Source: Holophaga sp.
GTDB taxonomy: Bacteria > Acidobacteriota > Holophagae > Holophagales > Holophagaceae
Reading direction: 5' to 3'
Length of the DNA: 36,150 nucleotides
Assembly (NCBI GenBank): GCA_031292735.1
Contig: JARLGP010000258.1
Location: forward strand, 1-36,150
This document shows, in pieces, positions 7,017 to 15,688 of this stretch; position 1 is the first letter of the stretch; each line of letters opens with the position of its first letter. The notes under the pieces were generated by a model that was given only the letters and a program-made list of their open reading frames with translations, was not told the origin of the DNA and searched no databases. Position numbers and translations under genes: made by a program.

Positions 7017-7371
7017 TGGATTCTCCGGGTAGCACCAAAGCGGGCTTGAACAGGAAATGCCCCTCGTTGGGTAGATGTTCCCTGAGGTGCAAATGCTTGG
7101 CCAAGTGTCACGAGCGGGGCGCCGACTCACCGAAATGCGAAGATAGGCGGCGCTGTGGTGCCTGCACCGGCAAGAGGCGTTGCTTGGGTGCACGCAGCGC
7201 CGCTGCCAAGTCAAGTCCGCCGTCTTGGAAAGCAGCGGCCGAGCCAGCTTGTCCTCATCACCATTGGTCGCGGGGTAAGCCGGGCTTCCTCGGCGGCGTG
7301 CTGATTCGTCAGGCGCAACCCAGTTCAAAAGCCATGCTATGCCGCCAGTGAACATTTAAAGCCGCCTGGCA
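7017..7371. other. Gap between the two small exported-protein genes
   Basis: This 355-base stretch has an open minus-strand frame (GGIAWLLNWVAPDESARRR at its start) that runs into the next gene, but it has no ribosome site, low-complexity Arg/Ser composition and no recognisable domain. I treat it as non-coding spacer. Its GC content is higher than that of the two genes it separates, so the segment is a mosaic. Confidence 0.4.
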
Positions 7372-7788
7372 TCACCATCCAATTGAAGTCGGTACGCCGT
7401 TCTCCGCCCGGACCTCCGTGACCTTGACGCTTACGAATTGCACCTCGGGGCACGACTTCTCTATTTTAGCCAAAGCGGCAACGATATTGTCCTTAGGAGA
7501 ACCGAGATGATAAATAGTGTAAACAAGCGAATTAGGTTCTTTTATCTCTTCTTCCTTCCAGGACATCGAGTAACCCAGCTGGCGCATTCCATAATAATGG
7601 CATTCTCTTTTCGCCTCTTCTGAAGGGAAACTCAGTTCAACCGTCCAGGCTCGAAACGCCGAGCTCGCACAGGCGGGTTCAACACTATGCAAAGGCAGGC
7701 TGGCGGCTCCAACAAATTCGCCTGGTATCGGGTCTCCTCCAAACAATGCAGCTGCAATCAAAGCTGCTTTTATCAACGCCATCATCAA
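7372..7788 (-). CDS. Small exported protein of unknown function
   Basis: A 138-residue protein with a short signal peptide-like start (MMMALIKAALIAAALFG). The mature part contains Cys at about 40, 63 and 112 and a mixed alpha/beta sequence with no family I recognise. Start choice is uncertain: AAGGAG lies about 10 bases before the ATG at 7788 and 7 bases before an in-frame TTG just upstream; either adds or removes one residue only. The gene is in the same orientation as the one at 6696-7016 and shares its atypical composition. Confidence 0.65.
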   Translation of the reverse strand: MMMALIKAALIAAALFGGDPIPGEFVGAASLPLHSVEPACASSAFRAWTVELSFPSEEAKRECHYYGMRQLGYSMSWKEEEIKEPNSLVYTIYHLGSPKDNIVAALAKIEKSCPEVQFVSVKVTEVRAENGVPTSIGW

Positions 7789-8099
7789 TGCTGTTCTCCT
7801 TGGTATTTACCCTGTGGCTACACTTAGGGTGAGTTGAAAAAACAAATTGAGTTTGCTCCGTTGGTACAGTGCAACTAGACAATGAGTGGTCCTTGTGGCG
7901 GGAATGTTTCTCTGCTCCTGCTGTTTTTTCTTCGGCGGCTGGTAATAGTTGCGCCGTGGGTATCAGCGAAGTGCATGGCCGTATTGCCTAACCGGACATT
8001 CGACTCCGGACACAGCCCTGGTTACGCACCAACCGGCCGCGGTTATCATTCAATCTGCTGCTCTCCTCTGATCGTGTGGCTGGGGCTGTGCCGGTCAAT
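7789..8099. other. Upstream part of the inserted segment, no gene seen
   Basis: About 310 bases between the exported-protein gene and the right edge of the segment. It contains TGTGGCTACA at about 7812, also present in the vapBC operator, and CGGACATTCGACTCCGGACA, whose TCCGGAGTCGAATGTCCGG complement contains near repeats. A plus-strand frame at 7882-8145 lacks a ribosome site and protein-like composition and is not called. Confidence 0.35.
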
Positions 8100-8220
8100 G
8101 CTGGCGTTGGGAAACACCCGTCCCATCCAGGCGTCGAACGCATAAGGCATGACTTCGCCCTTGGCTCGACGCCTCATCAGCGGTTCACTTTTGTTCGCCT
8201 TCCATGTCCTTACCTGACGG
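8100..8220 (-). pseudogene. Group II intron remnant, upstream part
   Basis: On the minus strand, 8100-8150 encodes MPYAFDAWMGRVFPNAS, the segment that normally precedes FERYADD in group II intron reverse transcriptases. Upstream of it (8151 to about 8220) the RNA-sense sequence reads GGCGAACAAAAGTGAACCGC, then TGATGAGGCGTCGAGCC and AAGGGCGAAG, which looks like conserved intron RNA sequence that usually lies well before the open reading frame. An internal deletion therefore joined intron RNA to the middle of the reverse transcriptase gene. The 5' limit is not determined. Confidence 0.65.
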
Positions 8221-8260
8221 GGGTTCCCCCGCCTTTTCCGGCTCCGCTCACCACCCCCGA

Positions 8261-9232
8261 CTACGGCACCAGGATCCCCGCCCCCGACGTCATCCGGGCC
8301 TCCAGCTCCCGGTGCGCCTGGGCGGCGTCCTTGAGCGCGTAGCGCCGGCCGATCCCGATCTTCACCTGGCCGGCCAGCACCACGTCGAACAGGTCCCTGG
8401 AACTGGCCGCCAGGTCGGCCCGCTTGGCGGTGTAGGTGTTCAGGGTCGGACGGGTGAGGAACAGCGAGCCGTGGCTGGCCAGCACGCTCAAGGCCATGGG
8501 CGGCACCGGGCCCGAGGCGTTGCCGAAGCTCACCATCAGCCCCAGGGGCTGCAGGCAGGACAGGGAGCCGGGGAAGGTGTCCTTGCCCACCGAGTCGTAG
8601 ACCACCGGCACCCCCTCGCCATGGGTGATCTCCCGTACCCGGGCGACGAAATCCTCGGTGCGGTAGTTGATGCAGTGGTCGGCGCCGTGCTCCCGGGCCA
8701 GCTGGCACTTGTCCTCGGAACCGGCGGTGCCGATCACCGTGGCCCCCAGCGCCTTCAGCCACTGGCAGGCGATCAGGCCCACTCCACCCGCGGCGGCATG
8801 GAACAGCACCGTCTCCCCGGCCACCACCCGGTGGGTCCGGCGGATCAGGTACTGCACGGTCATGCCCTTGAGCATCATCGCCGCGCCCTGCTCGAAGCTG
8901 ATCCCCTCGGGCAGCACGCAGAGCCGGTCCGCGGGCATGGTGCGCAGCTCGCAGTAGGCTCCCGGCACCGAAGCGTAGGCCACCCGGTCGCCGGGCTTGA
9001 CTCCGGTGACCCCGGGGCCCACCGCCTCCACCACGCCGGCCCCTTCGTTCCCGGCCACGGCCGGGAGGGGCATCTGGTACAGGCCGCTGCGCTGGTAGCA
9101 ATCCACGAAATTGATCCCGCAGGCCGCATGCCGCACCTGGGCCTCTCCGGGTCCCGGGGCGGCCACCGCCACCTCTTCCAGCTGCAAGACCTCAGGCCCA
9201 CCGGTCTGATGGAAACGAATCGCCTTGGACAT
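8261..9232 (-). CDS. qor: NAD(P)H:quinone oxidoreductase, zinc-free MDR family
   Basis: A 323-residue medium-chain reductase of the quinone oxidoreductase (crystallin) type, which transfers electrons from NADPH to quinones in the cytoplasm. It starts MSKAIRFHQTGGPEVLQLEE, the characteristic N-terminus. It has the GroES-like substrate domain (residues about 25-120, HAACGINFVDCYQRSGLY) and a Rossmann domain with the HAAAGGVGLIACQ nucleotide loop (about 140-152). No structural zinc cysteine cluster is present, as expected. AAGGAG lies 6 bases before the ATG. It follows the SRPBCC gene by 11 bases, so both are one transcript. True substrate is uncertain. Confidence 0.88.
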   Translation of the reverse strand: MSKAIRFHQTGGPEVLQLEEVAVAAPGPGEAQVRHAACGINFVDCYQRSGLYQMPLPAVAGNEGAGVVEAVGPGVTGVKPGDRVAYASVPGAYCELRTMPADRLCVLPEGISFEQGAAMMLKGMTVQYLIRRTHRVVAGETVLFHAAAGGVGLIACQWLKALGATVIGTAGSEDKCQLAREHGADHCINYRTEDFVARVREITHGEGVPVVYDSVGKDTFPGSLSCLQPLGLMVSFGNASGPVPPMALSVLASHGSLFLTRPTLNTYTAKRADLAASSRDLFDVVLAGQVKIGIGRRYALKDAAQAHRELEARMTSGAGILVP

Positions 9233-9243
9233 GGGAACTCCTT

Positions 9244-9708
9244 CTAGGAAGCCAGCCGGGCCAGACGGCGCATGCTGGGGGCCAGGTCGTCCCGCAGCCT
9301 GCGGCCCACGCTCCAGCCGTACAGCCAGGACAAGGGACCGCGGATCTCGATGCGGTGGGTGAGCCGGGTGCCCATGGCCGAAATCTCCTGGTGATGGATG
9401 TGCCGCACCTCGGCCAAGGGCAGCTTGGTCAGGGCGGTGAACTCGTGCTGGACGCTCACCGAAGCCAGCAGGAACGACTGGGGCTGCTCGCTGCTGAACT
9501 TCATGGAGCCCTGGGCTCCGGCGGAAAAGGCTCCGGGCAGTTCGGCCGAGATCAGCCCGGTGTCCCACTGCGGCCAGTTGGCCACCATCTGCATCTGCGC
9601 CCAGATCCGCTCCGGCGGTGCCGTGGTTTCCAGGGTGTGCTCAGCATGCCACATGTCCATCTCCGCATCTGTCACCGCACTGATGATATCAATTTCATAT
9701 TCGGTCAT
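9244..9708 (-). CDS. SRPBCC (START-like) ligand-binding protein
   Basis: A 154-residue protein. From residue about 20 onward (WHAEHTLETTAPPERIWAQM, then NWPQWDTG) it shows the polyketide-cyclase/SRPBCC signature: a first beta strand, the APPERIWA helix and a WPxW turn. The C-terminal half ends with the long helix LRDDLAPSMRRLARLA typical of this fold. Such proteins bind hydrophobic ligands in a helix-grip cavity; no specific function can be read here. The start is uncertain: ATG 9708 has only a weak upstream AGGA, and a later Met at residue 17 or 19 is possible. It is the first gene of a two-gene unit with qor. Confidence 0.75.
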   Translation of the reverse strand: MTEYEIDIISAVTDAEMDMWHAEHTLETTAPPERIWAQMQMVANWPQWDTGLISAELPGAFSAGAQGSMKFSSEQPQSFLLASVSVQHEFTALTKLPLAEVRHIHHQEISAMGTRLTHRIEIRGPLSWLYGWSVGRRLRDDLAPSMRRLARLAS

Positions 9709-9823
9709 GATCCTGCCCGAAAGGATGGACGTGCAAGCAATATTGCCCGAATCGCCGGATTTTGCCCACCGCCCTTGCTGAAAGGTTGCCGTCGAGCCGC
9801 TATCTTGGAAGATTGGAGACTCC

Positions 9824-11098
9824 ATGCAGCCATCAAAACGTGCCCAGCTCGCCATTTTCTTCACTGTCTTCGTGGACCTGCTTGGATTTGGCATCGTCAT
9901 CCCCATCCTGCCGCTCTACGCGGCCAACCTGGCGCAGCACCCCTCTCCCTGGATGGCCTGGGTGAACCACGCGCTGCACTTCTCCAACCCCGGCGCCGCC
10001 TGGGCCGGGGTGGCCCTCATCAGCTTCTCCCTCAGCCAGTTCATCGCCACACCGTTCCTGGGCCGACTGTCGGACCTGATCGGGCGCCGGCCGGTGCTCT
10101 GGGTTTCGCTCATCGGCGCCTCGGCCTCCTACCTGGTGATGGCCATGACCGGCCGGTTCGAATGGGTCCTGGCCGCCCGGGTGCTGGCCGGACTGCTGGG
10201 CGGCAACATCTCCGTGGCCCAGGCCGCCATGGCCGACTCCTCCTCGCCCAAGGAACGTTCCAAGGTGCTGGGCATGATCGGCGCCGCCTTCGGCCTGGGC
10301 TTCGTGCTGGGCCCGGCCATGTCCGGGATCCTGTCCGGCTCCATGACCGGCAAGCAGATGCTGCTCACCCACGGCTGGCACCTGCCGTTCTTCGTGGCCT
10401 CGGCGCTGTCGCTGCTGGCCTCCATGCTGGTGGTGATCTGGCTGCCCGAGACGCTCACCGCCGAGGCGCGGGTCCACGCCCGCCGGGTGGAAAGCCGGGG
10501 CCACGCCCTCAAGCGCGCCCTGAAGCGGCCCGGCATGCCCCAGATCCTGGCCATCTCCCTGCTGGCCATGACCGGCTTCGCCATGATGGAAAGCACCTAC
10601 AGCCTGCTGGCCCACGCCCGCTTCAATTTCGGCCAGCGGGAGGTGGGCTACCTGTTCCTGTTCGTGGGCATCCTCATCGTCCTCTACCAGGGCGGCCTGG
10701 TGCGGGTGGTGGCCAGGCGGGTTCCGGAACGGCTGGCCCTGGTGGGGGGCCTGGTGTGCATGGCCTGCAGCCTGCCCTTCCTGCCGTACGCCCCCTGGAA
10801 ATGGCCGTTCATGCTGCTGATGGTGCCCCTGGCCTGGGGCAACGGCGCCAACACCACCGCCACTTCCGCCCTGGCCAGCCAGATCACCCCCCGGGACGAG
10901 CAGGGCGGCCTGTTCGGGGTGCTCAGCGCCATGTCCGGCATCGGCCGCATCCTCGGGCCGCTGGTGGGCACCCTCACCTTCGCCCGCTTCGGCTATGCTT
11001 CAACGTATTGGGTTGCCTGCGGTTCCGTGCTGCTGGCCCTGGCCCTGGGCGTCACCCTGCCCCACGCGGCGGCACCCGCGGAAGAAGAAGCGTTCTGA
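9824..11098 (+). CDS. MFS transporter, TetA-like (DHA1 drug:proton antiporter type)
   Basis: A 424-residue inner-membrane protein with about 12 membrane helices. TM1 reads FVDLLGFGIVIPILPLYA, the start shared with TetA-family exporters, and the cytoplasmic loop 2-3 motif GRLSDLIGRRPVL is at residues 80-92. TetA-type proteins exchange protons for drugs, but many chromosomal relatives have other substrates. It begins the plus-strand set, with hutH only 11 bases downstream, so a role in uptake or export of a histidine-related compound (histidine, urocanate) is possible but not shown. GGAG lies 5 bases before the ATG. The C-terminus is cytoplasmic (PAEEEAF). Confidence 0.82.
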   Translation: MQPSKRAQLAIFFTVFVDLLGFGIVIPILPLYAANLAQHPSPWMAWVNHALHFSNPGAAWAGVALISFSLSQFIATPFLGRLSDLIGRRPVLWVSLIGASASYLVMAMTGRFEWVLAARVLAGLLGGNISVAQAAMADSSSPKERSKVLGMIGAAFGLGFVLGPAMSGILSGSMTGKQMLLTHGWHLPFFVASALSLLASMLVVIWLPETLTAEARVHARRVESRGHALKRALKRPGMPQILAISLLAMTGFAMMESTYSLLAHARFNFGQREVGYLFLFVGILIVLYQGGLVRVVARRVPERLALVGGLVCMACSLPFLPYAPWKWPFMLLMVPLAWGNGANTTATSALASQITPRDEQGGLFGVLSAMSGIGRILGPLVGTLTFARFGYASTYWVACGSVLLALALGVTLPHAAAPAEEEAF

Positions 11099-11109
11099 TA
11101 GGAGAAGTC

Positions 11110-12603
11110 ATGATCGGTCTTTCCGGAACCGGCCTGGACGCGCGGGCGCTGGCCCGCATCGCCAGCGGTGAAAACGTCACCCTGGAGCCCGCCGCCATGG
11201 CCCGGGTGGTGGAGAACCGCCTGGTGATCCAGCGGATCCTGGAAGAGGGCCGCACGGTCTACGGCATCAACACCGGCTTCGGCCAGTTCGCCACCGTGGT
11301 GATCCCGCCAAGCCAGCTGGCCCAGCTGCAGTTGAACCTGATCCGCAGCCACGCCGCCGGGGTGGGCGAGCCGCTGCCCAAGCCGCAGACCCGGGCCCTC
11401 ATGGCCGCCCGCATCAACTGCCTGCTCAAGGCCCATTCCGGCATCCGGCCCGAGGCCATCCAGCTGCTGGCGGACTGCCTGAACCGGGGCGTGCTGCCGG
11501 TGATCCCCAGCCAGGGCAGCGTGGGGGCCTCGGGCGACCTGGCGCCCCTGGCGCACATGGCCCTGATGCTGGTGGGCGAAGGGGAGGCCTGGGACGGCGC
11601 GGAGGTCATCCCCGGCGGCCAGGCCCTGGCCCGGGCCGGGCTCACCCCCATCGTCCTGGAGGCCAAGGAGGGGCTGGCCCTCATCAACGGCACCCAGGTG
11701 ATCACCGCCATCGGCAACCTGGCCGTGGCCCGGCTGCTGGACCTGGTGCCCCTGGCCGACGAGATCGCCGCCCTGTCCCTGGAGGCCCTGCGCGGCACCC
11801 GGGCCGCCTTCGATCCGCGCATCCACGAGGCCCGGCCGCATCCCGGGCAGATCCGGGTGGCCGCCCACATGCGCGAGATCCTCGGCACCACCAGCGAGAT
11901 CTGCGAAAGCCACCGGGACTGCCACCGGGTGCAGGACGCCTACTCCCTGCGCTGCCTGCCCCAGGTGCACGGGGTGGTGCGGGACGCCCTGGACTTCTGC
12001 GCGGCCATCCTGGAGCGGGAGCTGAACAGCGCCACCGACAACCCCATGATCTTCACCGACACCCAGGAAAGCCGCAGCGGCGGCAACTTCCACGGGCAGT
12101 ACCCGGCCTTCGCCTGCGACATGCTGGCCATCGCCATCTGCGACCTGGCCAGCATCTCCGAACGGCGCCAGGAGCGCATGGTGAACCCGGCCTACTCGGA
12201 CCTGCCGGCCTTCCTCACCCGCCAGGGCGGGCTGGAATCCGGCTTCATGATGGCCCACGTCACCTCGGCCGCCCTGGTCTCGGAAATGAAGGGCCTGGCC
12301 CACCCGGCCTGCGTGGACTCGATCCCCACCAGCGCCGGCAAGGAGGACCACGTGAGCATGGGCCCCATCGCCGCCCGCAAGCTCTGGCGGGCGGTGGACG
12401 CCCTGGAGCAGGTGCTGGTGCTGGAGGCGCGCATGGCCCTGGAAGGGGTGCGCATCCTGGACATGGCCCCGGCGGCGGAGCTCCAGCCCCTGATGCATCG
12501 CCTGGGCGAGGCCTGCCCGCCCTGGAACGACCGGCCGATGTATGAGGAGATTCGCAAGACGGCTGACGCGCTCCGGGCGTATGTGCGAGAATCGGCTAAA
12601 TGA
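11110..12603 (+). CDS. hutH: Histidine ammonia-lyase
   Basis: A 497-residue aromatic amino acid lyase that removes ammonia from L-histidine to give trans-urocanate, first step of histidine degradation. The catalytic MIO prosthetic group forms from A140-S141-G142 in GSVGASGDLAPLAH. Y51 in YGINTGFG is the catalytic base. SHAAGVGEPLP (residues 80-90) and the later SATDNPMIF and DHVSMGP blocks match histidine lyases rather than plant-type phenylalanine lyases. Length is normal for HutH (about 500). AGGAG lies 6 bases before the ATG. The stop overlaps the next start (ATGA). No other hut gene is in the window, so the pathway would be completed elsewhere, or urocanate is the product exported or used. 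Confidence 0.93.
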   Translation: MIGLSGTGLDARALARIASGENVTLEPAAMARVVENRLVIQRILEEGRTVYGINTGFGQFATVVIPPSQLAQLQLNLIRSHAAGVGEPLPKPQTRALMAARINCLLKAHSGIRPEAIQLLADCLNRGVLPVIPSQGSVGASGDLAPLAHMALMLVGEGEAWDGAEVIPGGQALARAGLTPIVLEAKEGLALINGTQVITAIGNLAVARLLDLVPLADEIAALSLEALRGTRAAFDPRIHEARPHPGQIRVAAHMREILGTTSEICESHRDCHRVQDAYSLRCLPQVHGVVRDALDFCAAILERELNSATDNPMIFTDTQESRSGGNFHGQYPAFACDMLAIAICDLASISERRQERMVNPAYSDLPAFLTRQGGLESGFMMAHVTSAALVSEMKGLAHPACVDSIPTSAGKEDHVSMGPIAARKLWRAVDALEQVLVLEARMALEGVRILDMAPAAELQPLMHRLGEACPPWNDRPMYEEIRKTADALRAYVRESAK

Positions 12604-13271
12604 TGAATTGGCGTGATGCATGCGAAGCTGCCCTCAGGGCCCATACCGAGGCGGACGCCATCCGCTTCTGGGGGGTTTCCCACCCGGGGCCCGAAGGCCC
12701 GCGGCCGGTATTCGACTACCGGTTCGAGCACACCCTGGCCGTGGTGAAGCTGGCCCGCTGGCTGGCGCCGCTGGCCGGGGCCGACCCGGAGGTGGTGGAG
12801 TGCGCCGCCTGGCTGCATGATAGCCGGAAGTTCCTGAACAGCGCCAAGTCCAAGGACACCCACGCCCGGGACGCTTCCGCCGCGGTGGAGGGCATCCTGG
12901 CCGGCACCGACTTCCCCCCGGCCAAGATCGCCGCCGTGCGCAACGCCATCGAGCACCACGTGGGGCTCAAGCGCCAGACGAAGCTGGAGCCGGTGGAGGC
13001 GGCCTGCCTGTGGGACGCCGACAAGCTGAGCAAGATCGGCGCCGCCAGCCTCGTCCACTTCAGCTGCATATCCGGGGCGTTCGAGCCCATCGACACCGCC
13101 GGCATCCTCCAGCGGGGCCTGCTCTGGCTGGAGCTCGCCCGGACCATCACCACCTCCATGAACACCCCGCCGGGGCGCGCCGAAGCCGAGCGCCGGCTGG
13201 CCTTCATCACCGCCCACTACCAGCAGCTGCAGCGGGAATGGGCCGATCCCATGGAGCCGACCCAGCCATGA
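12600..13271 (+). CDS. HD-domain phosphohydrolase-like protein
   Basis: A 223-residue protein with an HD metal-dependent phosphohydrolase domain. H44 (RFEHTLAV), H72-D73 (AAWLHDSRKF) and a later aspartate in LWDADKLSKIG line up as the H...HD...D metal ligands; the EHHVGLK block is the additional histidine site. The family includes nucleotide and cyclic-dinucleotide hydrolases; substrate cannot be told. It may start at 12600 or 12603 (MM or M), overlapping the hutH stop, and its own stop overlaps the next gene by ATGA, so it is co-translated with both neighbours. Confidence 0.82.
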   Translation: MMNWRDACEAALRAHTEADAIRFWGVSHPGPEGPRPVFDYRFEHTLAVVKLARWLAPLAGADPEVVECAAWLHDSRKFLNSAKSKDTHARDASAAVEGILAGTDFPPAKIAAVRNAIEHHVGLKRQTKLEPVEAACLWDADKLSKIGAASLVHFSCISGAFEPIDTAGILQRGLLWLELARTITTSMNTPPGRAEAERRLAFITAHYQQLQREWADPMEPTQP

Positions 13272-15664
13272 GCGAGTTCCTGGATCTTGTCCAGAGCCTC
13301 CAGTTGGCACTCAAGACCCAGCTCATGTACACCGCGAGCCATCCCCGGGCCGTGTCCTCCATCCAGGCCCTGGCCGGGCAGATGGAGGAATGGCTGGCCA
13401 CCCGGCCCAGCCTCCACATTGCCGCCTCCAACGGCAGACTGTTCCTGGACGGGGCCCCGTTCGAGGGCAAGCACCTGCACCTGACCGCCATGGCCCGCCA
13501 GCTCACCGAGCGGCAGATCAGCGGCATCATCTTCCTGCGCGGGGTCACCGCCGCCGAGCTGGCCGAAGTGCTGGAGATCCTCATCATCAAGCCGGCCAAG
13601 ATGGAGGCGGACGGCGGCCCCGCCGCGGTGTTCGCCACCAAGACGCTGCCCCACGTCCAGCTCAGCCAGACCCAGTACAAGGAAGTGCGCGAAGGCGAAG
13701 GGGGCGACGAGGCCCGCGGGGGCGACTCCGCGGCCGTGAACAAGCCCGGCGGCCCGGCCGACCCGGCCCTGCAGGCGGCCCTGGAGGCCCTGGCGGCCAC
13801 CATGGGCGCCGCCACCACCGCCCCGGCCCCGGGCGGGCACGGTTCCCAGGGGTTCAAGGGCGCCGAGGGGCCCCAGGCGGTTCCCGGCCCGGCCCAGGCG
13901 CAGCCGTCCTTCAACCTGGAGATCCTCACCGAGCAGTGGCAGGAGCAGCTGGAGCTGATCCCCCGCCAGTCCCTGCTGGAAGGCGATTTCGAACCCGCCC
14001 ACCTGGGCTTCCTGGGCGGCACCCCGCTCAGTTTCGGCATGGGCGACAACTTCCCCCCGGCCAGCCAGGTGGAAGGCCTGCGCCGGGCCCTGCTGGCGCT
14101 CGCCCCGGAAAAGCTGATGGCGGTGGTGGCCGGCCTGGACTCCCTGCCCGCGGGGCATGCGGGCATGCGCATGGGCTTCCAGTCCCTGGCCACCGAATCC
14201 TTCACCCAGGCCTCCACCGCGCTGATGGAAAGCGACACCCCCTGGGAGCAGGTGCGCGAGGCCATGTTCGAAACCCTGCGCTTCGCGCCGCAGCAGCAGT
14301 CCATGCTGGCCGCGCTGGAAACCGAGCTGCGGGAAAAGGGCGCGGCCCTGGAACAGATCAACCGGCTGCAGGAACTGATCCAGCAGCTGGACTGGGAGAA
14401 CCAGTCCATGGAAGAGAAGCAGAGGCAGGCCCAGGAACAGGGCCGACTCTGGCAGATCACCCTGGACCAGCGGCTGCGCTTCCTCCGCCGGATGCTGGAC
14501 GAGGGCCGGGTGGAAGGCCTCCTGGCCCTCATGGAATCCATCCTGGCGGCGCTGCGTTCGGACGATGTCTCCCACCGGGAGATGGCCGCCCAGACCCTCA
14601 CCGGGATCGCCCGCTGGATGGAGGATCCGGGCCTGCCCAGCGAGGCCGAAGGTCCGCTCATCGAAGGCCTCACCGCCCATTTCGGCTGGGAGACCCTGGC
14701 CCACATCCATCGCTCCAGCACCGAGGCGCTGGGGGTGGTGGTGGCCAGCCTGGTGGCCAGGGGGGAGCCCGGCCAGGCCCTGGCCCTGCTCCGGGAACTG
14801 TCCGGCCTGGTGGCCTTCCAGGACAACCGGCAGGAATGGCGGGAATCGGCCCTGGCCGGGCTGTGGGCCGGACTGGGCAACCCCGTCTACCTGGCCAAGG
14901 TGACCGAACTGCTGCACACCGCCACGCCGGAAACCATGATGGGCGAGCTGATCCCCTTCCTGGACGCCGTGGGCCTGCCGGCCGCCCGGTTTTTGGTTGA
15001 AGTGCTGGGCGAAGAGCCCGAGCGCAAGCGCCGGGGCCGGCTGCTGGAGGCCATCCGCTGCATGGGCGAGGACGCGCTGCCGGCGGTCTACGAAGGGCTC
15101 GATTCGACCTCCTGGTACCTGGTGCGCAACGCCCTGAACCTGCTGTCGGACATGGGCGACGCCGGCGCCCTGGAGCCGGCCCAGGCCTGCCTGGCCCACC
15201 CCGACGGGCGGGTGAGGCGGGCCGCGGTGCGGGCGCTGTGGAAGCTGGGCGGGCCGCTGGCCCTGGCCCCCCTGCTGGCGGCCTTCCCCACGGTCGACCC
15301 GGCAACCCAGTCGGAGATCATGTTCGCCCTGGTGCAACTGCACTCGTACCAGGCCATCGCCCCCCTCACCGGCTACGCCATGGACAGGCGCAACCCGGAA
15401 CTGCTCCGGGTGCGGGCGGCGGAAACCATCGGCCAGATCGGCGATCCCCGCGGGATCCAGGCCCTGGTGGAAATCGCCCGGCGCAAGGGCCGGCTGTTCA
15501 CCACCGCCGAACCCCTCCAGGTCCGCCTGGCCGCCTGCAGAGCCCTGCTGGCCCTGGATTCCTCCCTGGCCACCGAAGCCCTGTGCGAAGTGGTGGCCGC
15601 CGAGCCCTGGCACCGGGACCGCACCGCACTGCAGCAGATCGTCAACGACCGCCGAACTTCCTGA
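13268..15664 (+). CDS. Large HEAT-repeat protein of unknown role
   Basis: A 798-residue cytoplasmic protein (no signal peptide or membrane segment). The N-terminal ~110 residues (MSEFLDLVQSLQLALKTQLM...) form a compact domain. A Pro/Gly/Ala-rich linker follows (about 140-215), then an alpha-helical middle with a coiled-coil-prone stretch (about 350-410, Gln/Glu-rich). The C-terminal third has HEAT-like repeats (SDMGDAGALEPAQACLAHPD then GRVRRAAVRALWKLGG; RVRAAETIGQIGDPRGIQAL). HEAT repeats act as protein-binding scaffolds. Its start overlaps the HD gene by ATGA and a sensor kinase follows after 24 bases, so it may be a regulatory scaffold for that pair; this is inference. Confidence 0.75.
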   Translation: MSEFLDLVQSLQLALKTQLMYTASHPRAVSSIQALAGQMEEWLATRPSLHIAASNGRLFLDGAPFEGKHLHLTAMARQLTERQISGIIFLRGVTAAELAEVLEILIIKPAKMEADGGPAAVFATKTLPHVQLSQTQYKEVREGEGGDEARGGDSAAVNKPGGPADPALQAALEALAATMGAATTAPAPGGHGSQGFKGAEGPQAVPGPAQAQPSFNLEILTEQWQEQLELIPRQSLLEGDFEPAHLGFLGGTPLSFGMGDNFPPASQVEGLRRALLALAPEKLMAVVAGLDSLPAGHAGMRMGFQSLATESFTQASTALMESDTPWEQVREAMFETLRFAPQQQSMLAALETELREKGAALEQINRLQELIQQLDWENQSMEEKQRQAQEQGRLWQITLDQRLRFLRRMLDEGRVEGLLALMESILAALRSDDVSHREMAAQTLTGIARWMEDPGLPSEAEGPLIEGLTAHFGWETLAHIHRSSTEALGVVVASLVARGEPGQALALLRELSGLVAFQDNRQEWRESALAGLWAGLGNPVYLAKVTELLHTATPETMMGELIPFLDAVGLPAARFLVEVLGEEPERKRRGRLLEAIRCMGEDALPAVYEGLDSTSWYLVRNALNLLSDMGDAGALEPAQACLAHPDGRVRRAAVRALWKLGGPLALAPLLAAFPTVDPATQSEIMFALVQLHSYQAIAPLTGYAMDRRNPELLRVRAAETIGQIGDPRGIQALVEIARRKGRLFTTAEPLQVRLAACRALLALDSSLATEALCEVVAAEPWHRDRTALQQIVNDRRTS

Positions 15665-15688
15665 TTTTCCTCCCTGAGCGAACCCACC

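Larger units (their letters stand above)
6565..8099. mobile_element. About 1.5 kb segment inserted in the reverse transcriptase remnant
   Basis: The segment is bounded on both sides by adjoining pieces of the same reverse transcriptase coding sequence (FPNA on the right, SFERYADD on the left), so it probably entered as a unit. It holds two small minus-strand genes for exported proteins with noticeably AT-richer sequence than the rest of the window. No transposase or integrase is visible, and I could not find convincing terminal inverted repeats or attC sites. It may be a non-autonomous element, a gene cassette-like unit or the result of an illegitimate event. Confidence 0.5.

Noticed and set aside
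6565..8099. Integron cassettes with attC sites
   Set aside because: GCCTAAC occurs near 7988 but the needed complementary GTTRRRY partner and folded attC shape are not found, and no integrase is present.
7882..8145. Plus-strand frame of 87 codons
   Set aside because: No ribosome site, odd composition, and it overlaps the group II intron remnant on the other strand.
65..9232. Genomic island with a repeated tRNA 3' end as attachment site
   Set aside because: I found no second copy of the tRNA 3' end by eye and no integrase gene in the window.
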